DNA of 64,000 nt from Notolepis coatsorum (taxonomy: Eukaryota > Chordata > Actinopteri > Aulopiformes > Paralepididae), in assembly GCA_963971535.1 (NCBI GenBank), contig OZ020585.1, positions 152,274,103 through 152,338,102 of the forward strand. The letters are read 5' to 3'. Position numbers and translations under genes: made by a program. Positions 23,489-33,159 of this stretch are shown piece after piece. Numbering within the stretch: the stretch's first letter is position 1; each line of letters opens with the position of its first letter. The notes under the pieces were generated by a model. The model was not told where the DNA came from and did not search any database. It worked only from the letters and a program-made list of their open reading frames with translations.

Positions 23489-24059
23489 GTCTGAGTCGCG
23501 TAGTGGATGATGTCACACACTAGGCTAGGATCGGATGTCAACAGAACACACGGAGCCTGGATAGCCTGCTGCATGAAGCGATATAAAGAAACCAATAGCC
23601 AATAAATGTGAAGTTATCTTTGAACCTGTTGTCAAGCGTCTTCAATATACCCCCCCCCCTCCTCACTAATGGAACTGGTGTTGCGTTAGTTAGTTAGTTA
23701 GACACTGTAGTTTAGTTTAGCGTTAGCTGAACGGCTAACTGGCGTTAGCCAGAGGAAGCCCAATTCTATTCATGTCCTCGACTTCCACTGTTTGTTGTTG
23801 TTAACTGTGACGCGGCTCTCGCCTTCTGTATTAGTAGTATAGTATCAGCTGTGTGCAGTCACAGTGCACTGCTGACAGAAGTGGATGAGAGGAAATTATA
23901 TTAATGCATCGGTTTTGACCGACGCAAAGACGCTACAACAAGATGCATCGCGAGTTCAACCTGAGTTCTAGCCGGTGCGCACGTATTCCACCAGTGCACG
24001 CGCATCGTGAACGTGTATGCCGGCGCACCGATGCAAATCGATGAATCGTCACATCACTA
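22876..24059. mobile_element. Non-autonomous hAT (TAGGGATGTGCA termini)
   Basis: The left end TAGGGATGTGCATCTC and the inverted right end TAGTGATGTGACGATTC are flanked by a perfect 8-bp TSD CTAGGCAC (22868-22875 and 24060-24067). The left part is full of overlapping GATACGATAC/GATGCGAT words; a (GA)n tract is at 23425-23485. No transposase is present. Confidence 0.9.
23425..23485. repeat. (GA)n microsatellite
   Basis: About 60 bases of uninterrupted GA inside the hAT at 22876-24059. Confidence 0.95.
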
Positions 24060-24067
24060 CTAGGCAC

Positions 24068-24899
24068 GCCCCCCCTGCTAGTCGTGTCATCAAGATGGAC
24101 ACACACCCAGCCAACCAGAACAAGCCTGAGGCCGTCTCTGGAATGTGAGTCAGAGAGGAAAACCTCCCTCTCCTTATGCGACTGTTTGTCCCACAATTTC
24201 TTGATTTGATAAAAAATACACTTGTTGCATTAAATCATGTTATTTATTATTACACATGTATCCCTAGTCTGGTCATATTGGACTTCCCCGTGAAATCCCA
24301 GATCAGATCCGACTATCAGATAAGCAGTTGGACTATAACAGCATTTTTACAGAGGTTCCAATATTCCAATAACACTTAATTTATTATGAAATTATGAAAC
24401 ATTACTGGAGTAATGCTTCAGCCCTTATTATTTACTGAATCATATGATACTAAATGATCTACTTAATAATTCCAGTTATGGTTATAGTGTGAACCAAGTG
24501 TTTGATATTTTTCCATTCAGATGGACAAGCTAAAGTTTCCTCCACTATTTATTAGTGTTCTTATTGTTTAATTTTAACTAGATATCCTGCTTTTAATCAA
24601 AACGCTCTCTGTCCTTGGTAGGCAGACCCTCTGAGAGTAACTGTTTTGCCACAGCTGCTCTAGGACAATAAACACAAGGTTAGACCTCTTTGTCTTCCGT
24701 TCCTGGCTGTTGGCTATTTGTGGTCAGCTCACCAGGGTAATACTTTCGTGTTGCAACGTTGACCTAAGGCCGTATTCTCGGAGGTAATCTACTGACCTCC
24801 ATCACAGCTGAGTTCAGTTGAGTTTCTTTATGGTTTATAACTTCCCTATCTGACAAAACCATCTGTTCTAGCTCTGCAGACAAAAGGCTTGCCCTTCGG
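24068..24899. other. Unassigned stretch
   Basis: AT-rich, no gene seen. It may be host intergenic DNA or the 5' part of the LTR-like region that follows. Confidence 0.4.
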
Positions 24900-25600
24900 T
24901 GCTGTCTACAGCTATTTATTACTATTAGCGATAAGCCACGCCTACATTTTCAAACTGAAAACTAACTGTTTGTGGATTGGAGGAAAACCTGTTATGATGT
25001 CACTAGCTGTGATGTCATCAGCTGGACCCAGGCCTGCTATAAATAGAGGGCCATCAAGACACTAGAGCAGAGATGAAAGAGATGAAGACGAGGAACGATA
25101 CGTCGAACGGACTGCCCCATCGATGAAGAATAAGCTATATCCACGTTGCAGAAGGCGGGATATGTTCAGCGGGAAATTTTTGTTAGATTAGTTTGGAGAA
25201 CGCCGATTCAGAACTTGAATTGTTGTATACATCCAATGTTTTTGAATGACAGCAAGTGTTTTTAAGAAGCAGCCATTGTTTTGCTGCTGGCGGGACAAAA
25301 CCTCATAACTCCAAAAACCCAACTTTTCAGCAGATGAAAAAAACGAACACAGATTTGAGGGCAAATAGAGTTACGAGGTTTAGACAGATGATTGGTTTAA
25401 TGCTTTCCCATTGTTTAAACTTTGTAAAACCCACACACACATATGGAGGATGATCTACGGAGTTGATTTATAATTTAAAAGAAATATTAAAAAAATTGAG
25501 TTATGAGGTTTTGTTAATAAACTTGCAAGAAACGTCAGGAGCGCCTGTCTGGACATCCCACTCTTAACAAGAGTATACTTCTGGTTTGACAACAACGCGG
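24900..25600 (+). promoter_or_regulatory. Promoter/LTR-like segment (TATA box, CRE-like sites, AATAAA)
   Basis: Two CRE/ATF-like TGATGTCA words (24995 and 25011), a GATTGG inverted CCAAT (24975) and a TATAAATA box (25038-25045) are spaced like a polymerase II promoter. AATAAA follows at 25516-25521. A promoter and a polyadenylation signal within ~0.5 kb and no coding sequence is the organisation of a solo LTR. I could not find a TG...CA boundary or a target duplication, so LTR status is unproved. Confidence 0.35.
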
Positions 25601-26718
25601 GTACCTAGTATCTTTAACAGATACAACACAACAAAATACATTAAATAATTAAATACAGTATGCATTTCAAATACATGTAATGGAAATGCTGCTAATCACT
25701 GATCACCACAACGGTTCAGACTAGTGTCGTCTGATGCTGGCAATAAGCCTGTATCTGAGGGGAAATTATAGTGGTTTTATCTTTTAAACAGATGGCAATA
25801 CCCCTGATACTATGCTAAAATAACTGTATTTGATTCATAAGGTTTCATTCATTATGGGAATACAAAAAAATCAAATGATCATTCCTTGTGTGCTTTTATG
25901 CTAATGATGTGTATTGGATGTTGAACAGCAATTCCTTCTTGGGGTAATAATCAGAGCTGGAGAAGAAAAGAAAAGAGTGCCATATGACCTTCCTACTCAT
26001 ATCTCTTCCCAATGGGTCCCCAAATTAAGTATCATATGAAGCCAAAGTCAGATCAAGTCCATTGTAGAATATACAGTAAAGGTTGGATAAAACACTGTAG
26101 GTTGGCAGTTGTGGCGTTTATCTGATAATATTCAACAATGAAAGGTAGAAAACATCTTTCAGAGGTTGATTCAAAAGTGAATCAAGCAATAGTTACCAAC
26201 AGGAAAATAAATACGTTGCAAGGAAAAAGGTATATTGCAACGGGCAGAATATACTGTATTAATGTGCCAAGACATCTACCCAGAACAGAAAGAAACAAGT
26301 TACTTATATCTCGTGGAATGGAAATGCTTCAGAAAATCTTATAAAACCAAACAAGGAAATAGCTATTGGTTCTTCTATAATAGGATTACAGCTTAGCTCA
26401 ACCGTTGTATAGGTCCACAGGAATGTATGACATTCCCTGCTGTGAGCACAAATTGAATGTGCCAGCTTTAACACAGTAAATAACAGTTCATTGTAGACAC
26501 TGTTTTTATGTAATTTACAATAGATATAATTATAGACGGATAGATATGGTAGATTTATAGATAGATAGATTCATCGATATTCGTACATTAGCAAAAAACT
26601 GCCAACGCCTGACATAGTTAAAAGCATTATATGTTATCCTACTAGCCTCCCTGCTGTCTGATAGGGAGACCGGTGCAGGAACCGTCAGGAGAAATATGGA
26701 GCAGCAGGGACTTTCATA
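25601..26718. other. Unassigned stretch
   Basis: AT-rich sequence with only short, domain-free open frames (for example a 68-codon frame at 26138-26344). Nothing recognisable. Confidence 0.4.
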
Positions 26719-26875
<157 letters not shown>

Positions 26876-27214
26876 ACATATGTCAAAATATGCCATGTAT
26901 CCCTTCGACAGAACACCTGTATGGGCATACGCTGCACAAGGGGTATTTGAAACGGCCACCGTACCCACTAGGGGTGGAACCAGACCAGGCTGCAGAAACA
27001 AATTAGTGGGGGGGCATAAAATGTTTTTCGGGGGGGCACGATGGTTTTTCAACAAAAGTTCCCTTTTATACGTTTCAGCTGGGACAACGGCACTGTGGCT
27101 TGCTTGGCGCTGCCCACAGTGCTGAACTAAACAGCAGAGAGGCAATTGAAAAATCTAATTTCTCTCTATCTTAAGAACATTCACTTATACAAAAACAGTC
27201 TGAACGGATATATA

Positions 27215-27545
27215 TAACAGACCTGCTGGGGCAGCGGACTGAGAGCAGGGGACACAAACAGGTTGGATAAGATGGTCAGGAAGGCCAGTAGTGTGGTTGG
27301 GGTGGAGCTGGACTCTAGCGAGGGTGGCGGAGAGGAGGAACCTTGCTAAGCTCCAGGCCATCAGGGAAAACCCCTCCCACCCACTATACACAGACTTGGC
27401 TGACAGGAGGAGCATGTTATAGGCTCACCCTACCTAAATGCAGCACTGAACGGCACAGGAAGTCCTTCATTCTGACAGCCATCAGACTATACAATGCATC
27501 ACTGTGCCTCACTGCATCACTGAGTACAGAGTGACAGTTACCATC
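27215..27545 (+). pseudogene. LINE C-terminal remnant (CR1/Rex-like)
   Basis: The plus strand reads, with frame changes, segments such as LDKMVRKASSVVGVELDS, ERRTLAKLQAIRENPSHPL and LPKCSTERHRKSFILTAIRL. These are typical of the last ~100 residues after the reverse transcriptase in CR1/Rex-like LINEs. A T-rich tail with repeated TTTTATTCTA follows at about 27636-27676. No catalytic motif is left. Confidence 0.6.
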
Positions 27546-27839
27546 TTCCTGGACTCTTACTTTTTAAACAGCACTGTGCAATATTACACCTACTGTAGAC
27601 TTCAGTATATTTTTACTGTATTTATTTACTGTATCTTTTATTCTATTTTTATTCTATTTAATTTTATTCTATTCTTAGGCCATTTGTTTTGTTATTCTTA
27701 TTCGTGACTTGTTCTGTCTAAATGTTTAATGTTGAGTGATTTGCATTTATTCAACACTTCTGAATTCACTGACAAACTGAACTGACAAAAATAAGGTGCA
27801 TAAAAAAGCAAACAAAATTCCTCCACAGGCTACTCACCA

Positions 27840-28084
27840 TCATTAGTAGAGCGGCAAGCGGCGTTTGGGGACAGAGTGAAATCTTCTTAAAACACTGCCC
27901 CTCTCCACTCATTCCTGAACTTTTTTGTTAAGTCCTTCTCAAATGCCAACTGAATTAAATTGGCCTTGTGTCGATGAAGCATACTAAGGCGATGTTCTGT
28001 AAAGACGTTCTTGAGGGTAGAAAACAAATTCTCACAGAGTGCCGTGCTAGCTTCAGTAGTGTTGTTGTTGACATCAGTGCCCAC
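27840..28084 (-). pseudogene. hAT transposase C-terminal fragment (ZMYM1-like)
   Basis: The minus strand encodes ASTALCENLFSTLKNVFTEH, SMLHRHKANLIQLAFEKDLT and NEWRGAVF, then a stop. A shifted frame gives the usual end KRRLPLY and a stop codon near 27849. This matches the C-terminal dimerisation region of ZMYM1-like hAT transposases. The N-terminal and catalytic parts are gone. Confidence 0.68.
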
Positions 28085-28845
28085 TAGGGCTGTCCCCGAC
28101 TAAGGATTTGGATAGTTGACTTTGATTGAGAAAAAAAATCCAGGATGGGCACAGCTGACTCAGTGGGCGGGCCCGGCCCCCTAATGCCCGCCCATGGCGC
28201 CGGGTCTGGGTGGAACGGTACGCATTCGAACAGTACACCGTTCGGCACAACCTCCACGGTTCGGGGCGTTTGTGTATTGTACGTTCAGGGGATGCGAAAA
28301 AAGAAAAAAACATAATTTAGCAGGGAGGTGATGCGCTGGCAGGTGCTACTCAGTTTGTGGAAATGGCAAGCGCTATATAAATCAATCTTCATTACGACTT
28401 AAAAAACATAGCCATTAAGTTATGATTACATAGGCCTACACACAACTTGCCATAACGTTAGCACGGTTTGTACAACGCACTATCGTAGCCCGCCAGCTCT
28501 AATACAGCCAATGTTACCATAGCTAGTAGCTACTAGCTAGCAGAGGAGAAAATGGGAGTATGAGAGGCGGGGTGTTGAAAGACAATGATGCGTTTATTCA
28601 ACATCCAAGAAGGCTAACATACAACTGTGTTTACTAACTCCAACCGGGACTATTGCCGCTTTTCCACTGCATGTTATCAACTCGATTCAACTCCGGTAAC
28701 GTTAGAGTTGAGAAGGTCTGAAGGTAGTGGTACCACACGCTAAATTGTATGTGCGGTCCCCCAACCGGGATCATCCCTATGCTTAGGTCCTCTTTCGAAG
28801 TTGGTTAAGGTTAGAGTTTGGAATCAGGGCTGGTGGTCTAAAATG

Positions 28846-28848
<3 letters not shown>

Positions 28849-28876
<28 letters not shown>
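28849..28876. repeat. (TCAA)n microsatellite
   Basis: Seven copies of TCAA. Confidence 0.9.
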
Positions 28877-29362
28877 TGGGAATATAGGACCCGGGGAACA
28901 TAGACATGCTCCCCCCAACCCATAGATAGTTCCAACTCACCGAATTACGTTAATCCACCACAGTTGCATTCAATATTTAAATAATGTTAGTCTAAATAAA
29001 TGTAGACAGATAATGTACGTATTTTAAAAATAGAATTAACAGAGCAGTGTTGTTTTGAAACAGTACAGTGTGTGTGTTAGTTTGATGTATGCTGCATTTT
29101 ATATTGATGGCCTCATAATTTGTTTATTTATTTATTTTAAATAACAGTGACACTTTTCCTTTTGATAAGAAATCCAGCCATATTCCTTTCATTGTATTTC
29201 AAATACTGCACTTTAATTTCAAGGGGAAAACGAATCTTACCATTAAGAACTGACAATCAGGGAATTTAAACATTGTTGACATTGTTTTTTTGTGTGTTTA
29301 TTTTAAAGAAAGGAAAGTCTAGTGCTGGCTGAGCATATTGTTTGTTTGCACTTAATACTTAA

Positions 29363-30522
29363 CACATTGACCGCCGGGGGTTGTGCCCATTTTATACCAC
29401 TCTGCCACCGTTAAAAAGCCTATGGATATGTTTACCTTCTTTGCAGGGCTATTACTTTTTAAATTGTATTGCTATATTGACATTACTATGGCCCATTCAA
29501 CATCGATTATCTATCGTTCAGGATGTGGGAACGTTATACTTTTTCATTCATACATTGTTGTGTTAATACCTTCGAGAATATAAGTATGTTTTTAATCTTG
29601 ACCGCCGGGGGTTGTGCCCATTTTATACCACTCTGCCACCGTTAAAAAGCCTATGGAGATGTTTACCTTCTTTGCAGGGCTATTACTTTTTAAATTGTAT
29701 TGCTATATTGACATTACTATGGCCCATTCAACATCGATTATCTATCGTTCAGGATGTGGGAACGTTATACTTTTTCATTCATACATTGTTGTGTTAATAC
29801 CTTCGAGAATATAAGTATGTTTTTAATCTTTTCTGCTGTAATTCCAAAAACAGTAGTTATAGGCCCTGACGCATATGATAGATTATCGATTGGCGTTTCT
29901 TTCCCATACATGCTATATTAAAAAATTCAAATGTATATGATCGGTATACATTATGCTTCATCATACATGGAGGAAAGGGGGTGGGGGTCGTTTATAATTC
30001 CTTGATCATCAGTAACAGCTTTATGTAGTATGGGTGGATCAGACTGTTTACAAACAAGGAAAGGCACAATCGGGTTGAAAATAACGTTACTGTTCTCTTA
30101 CCGTGGGCCGATGAGACTGGCGGAGAAAGATCCCAATTATTCGACGCTGATCACCTAGATCCATTTCCGGTTTGTATGGCGCAATAAACGCCGAAATCAT
30201 ATAGATTATTGCGTTATGGCAGCGATCCATATGTACTATAGTGTCTGTCAGGAGTCCCGTAGTGAGATGAGACTGCCGGAGGACGCACCGATGACACTTC
30301 CGGTTTTTGAGTGTGTAACTCGCCCGACCATCCACCAGGCGGCGGTATTGAGCCGTTGCAGTCCCATCTAGGGTCCCGCTAGGGCACCGGGGGTTGGGTG
30401 GATGAATTATGAATGCCATGGCGAAAAAATTAAATATTGATCTCAAAAACGCTGTACAGCGATGTTGGCGGTCAACGCATGGCGGGCAATAACGCTGGAA
30501 AGCGATTTTGGCGACCAATGTG
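29363..30522. mobile_element. TTAA-target (piggyBac-type) non-autonomous element
   Basis: The left end CACATTGACCGCCGGGGG and the inverted right end CACATTGGTCGCCAAAATCG are each bordered by TTAA (29359-29362 and 30523-30526), the piggyBac target duplication. The left half contains a 231-bp direct tandem duplication. A 143-codon minus-strand frame (30087-30518) has no recognisable domain and is probably chance. Confidence 0.72.
29368..29829. repeat. 231-bp tandem duplication
   Basis: GACCGCCGGGGGTTGTGCCC begins at 29368 and 29599. The two 231-bp units differ at about one position (GGATATG/GGAGATG). The duplication lies at the left end of the TTAA element and repeats its terminus. Confidence 0.93.
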
Positions 30523-30576
30523 TTAAGTTACTTAAGCAAGTTAATACTTTGACATATGTAGCCTATATTTTTTGTA

Positions 30577-30834
30577 TAGTGTATTGCAAGGTCTGACATT
30601 GACCAACCTTGATATGCATGACCTTGGTGGGCTCTAGGTCAACTCCTGAAAAGGGGGTCAATGTCAGACTTTGCAATCAAAAGTTAGGGGGCTAATAACC
30701 CTTGCCATAATTTCAGTGCGCTCCTAACTTTTGATTGCAAGGTCTGACATTGACCCCCTTTTCAGGAGTTGACCTAGAGCCCACCAAGGTCATGCATATC
30801 AAGGTTGGTCAATGTCAGACCTTGCAATACACTG
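30577..30834. repeat. 258-bp fold-back (near-perfect inverted repeat)
   Basis: Arms of about 112 bases (30577-30690 and 30720-30834) are almost perfect reverse complements around a ~30-base spacer; the outer arm starts AGTGTATTGCAAGGTCTGAC. It is a fold-back MITE-like unit inside the 26969-31190 hAT. Each arm also carries a local direct/inverted echo (GGTCTGACATTGACC). Confidence 0.9.
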
Positions 30835-31282
30835 TAAGGCACTGTAAGGCTACTGTCCTGCCTCACTTCCAGTGATGAAGATAAGCTATGCTAACGGAGC
30901 GTCTATTCCCAAAGCTAAAATGCACGCACAGAGACAAAAAAGGTATGCATCTTCTTGTCTAACTCCAGGGAAGATGTTAAATAAGCTAATTTCCAAAAAA
31001 AGTGGAGTTCCCCTTTAACAAGGGTTAAGGCAAACCACTGTAAACTTTTTTTATTTTTTTATAAATGTAAATTGTGTTAATTTTTTATATAAAAAAAAAC
31101 AACGTATATCGATCGAACCGAACCGAAAACAATTAGCCCAAAACCGTGATACGAACCGAACCGTCGATTTTGTGAACCGTTCCACCCCTAGTACCCACAC
31201 ACAAATCCTGCAATGACAGCATAAACCCTTGCATGTTCCACGTCAGAGAGAGAATAGGGATACACCACCTGTCACACCATAT

Positions 31283-31520
31283 TTGGAAAGTTTGATTGAT
31301 TGTAGCCACGCCCCCTTTTAAACTCTGATTGGTCGAGATGTTTAAGGGGCGGGACTTAGGGGCATGTCATACCTTATAAGGGCATATAGCCAAGTTTGAT
31401 GGATTGTAACCACGCCCCCTTTTTGAGATGATTTATGACCCCCTAGGGCTTCTCTGATTGGTCTATAGGTTCAAGGAGGCGGGACATCCGGTTTAGGAGG
31501 CGGGCCATCCGGTTACGGAA
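31283..31520 (+). promoter_or_regulatory. Subterminal GC-box / inverted-CCAAT repeats of the giant element
   Basis: Two copies of a ~104-bp unit carry CCACGCCCCCTTTT (31306 and 31410). GATTGGTC inverted CCAAT boxes lie at 31327 and 31456, and repeated GGCGGGAC and CATCCGGTTT words follow. The mirror image is in the right arm (about 62740-62990). Clustered GC and CCAAT boxes near a terminus suggest promoter or transposase-binding repeats; neither role is shown directly. Confidence 0.4.
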
Positions 31521-32544
31521 GGGGAGGGGTTGTAAGGGCGGGGACTTCCGTTTTTAGATTTTTTTTTCAAAATAATTTTTTTTTTCAAAATAAAAGTTTT
31601 TCAAAATAAAAGATTCAAAAATAAGTTTTTTTTATTGTCAGAAATAAAAGATTCAAAAAGTCTTTTTTATTTTCAATTTTCAGAATGTGTGTATTCCAAG
31701 GTCTTCACAATATGTATAAATGTATTCCAAGGTTTTCAGAATAAACATTTCACAATATGTATTTGTGTATCTTAAGAAAAATACAATATCTTCAGAATGT
31801 ATTTTGTGTATTTGTGTATCTTCACAATATGTATATGTGTATTCCAAGGTTTTCAGAATAAACATTTCAAATGTGTGTATCTTAAGAATAAGTGTATATC
31901 TTCAGAATAAATGTGTGTGTGTGGTTTAAGTTACAGAATTAAGAATAAAATACATTTTGTGTATTCCAAATGCCAAATGTAAAATACAATGTATTATTCT
32001 TCAGAAATGTTCAATAGCCGTTCTGTCAGTATGCTGTTTGTGAGTGTGTGTAGATTTGTTTGAGTAGAAAGAAAATGTGTGTGTGTGTAGAAAGAATTCT
32101 CCCTCTCAGTAGACTGTCTCCACTCCGTAGGCTGAAATGACGCTCTGGAGGTTCACTGCAGTTCTGAAACTGTCACGATTCTGAAAGTGACACCCCCTTA
32201 GCTGTCATATAGGAGGGGTGTATGGATAGCGAATAGGGAAGCCTAAAACTAGTGTATGCAGCTTCTGTCAAGTCTAATAGATTTATGACCCTCCGACTTC
32301 CCCCTTTCTGCAGAAAAAAACTCGAGGCCCCCAAGGTGTGGCTGTGCGTGTATGTGCATGTTTGTGTCTATTCTTGGATAAAGCCAAATGTAATGTGTCT
32401 ATATTTTTTAGTTTTCATATGGAAGAGTGTGTTTAAGCAAAAGTCTAAATAAAAGAAAATACAAATGTAAGTGAATAATAGGCTGATGTTGTTTGAAAAA
32501 AAAAGTGATAACTTGTAAACAGGGGTTCTAACTAACCACAATAA

Positions 32545-32647
32545 GTATGTATGTATGTATGTATGTATGTATGTATGTATGTATGTATGTATGTATGTAT
32601 GTATGTATGTATGTATGTATGTATGTATGTATGTATCTATGTATGTA
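32545..32647. repeat. (TATG)n microsatellite
   Basis: About 100 bases of GTAT tetranucleotide in the left arm. Its mirror, (CATA)n, is at 61598-61690 in the right arm. Confidence 0.96.
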
Positions 32648-33159
32648 ATATGTAGTGTTTGTGTGTGTGTCTGTGTATGTGTGTGTGTGGAGGATTGTTT
32701 TTTTTTAAAGAAAAATACAGTGTGTCTATAAAATGGTTTCTTGGATAAAGACATAATCTTTAGACATTTGTGTTTAAGCAAAAGAAAATTACAAATGTGT
32801 CTATAAAGTGTAGAATATCATAATCTTTAGACATTTGTGTTTAAGCAAAAGAAAATTACAAATGTGTCTATAAAGTGTAGAATATCACAATCTTTAGACA
32901 CTTGTGTTCGGAAAATATAAGTGTAGATAAAATATATGGGTGTTACAGCATGGTGTAATGCCAACGGGAGGCTAAGTTGGAGGCTAAGTTCTGCAAGATG
33001 GTTGCCTCTCAAGGGTGGGGGGCTGATTACAAACACTGTTGTAAAACCGGTGAAGCGTTAGAAAGGCTGCATTACAGTGTTTTTTGTATTATTCACATTA
33101 ATTATTACACCTATATTACACTATATATGATAGCTTAAAGAGAGTTGTGCTGAAATGTC

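Larger units (their letters stand above)
26981..28208 (-). mobile_element. hAT inserted inside the TIR of another hAT
   Basis: The left end CAGACCAGGCTGCAG and the inverted right end CAGACCCGGCGCCATGG are flanked by a perfect 8-bp TSD GGTGGAAC (26973-26980 and 28209-28216), which is part of the host hAT's terminal repeat. It contains the C-terminal end of a ZMYM1-like hAT transposase on the minus strand (27840-28084) and a LINE C-terminal remnant on the plus strand (27215-27545). Confidence 0.88.
26969..31190. mobile_element. hAT (TAGGGGTGGAAC termini) with nested insertions
   Basis: Ends TAGGGGTGGAAC (left) and TAGGGGTGGAACGGTTCA (right, inverted), flanked by a perfect 8-bp TSD GTACCCAC (26961-26968 and 31191-31198). 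The left TIR is split after 12 bases by another hAT (26981-28208) and continues at 28217 with GGTACGCATTCGAACAG. Further inside are a TTAA element (29363-30522) and a fold-back repeat (30577-30834). The region 28217-29360 otherwise holds AT-rich filler, a (TCAA)n run (about 28849-28876) and GTTGGTTAAGGTTAGAGTTT (28801-28820), a word shared with the CAGTGGCGG hAT family. No transposase of its own was found. Confidence 0.88.

Noticed and set aside
30087-30518. 143-codon minus-strand frame in the TTAA element
   Set aside because: No recognisable domain, Cys/Pro-rich composition and overlap with the terminal inverted repeat suggest chance.
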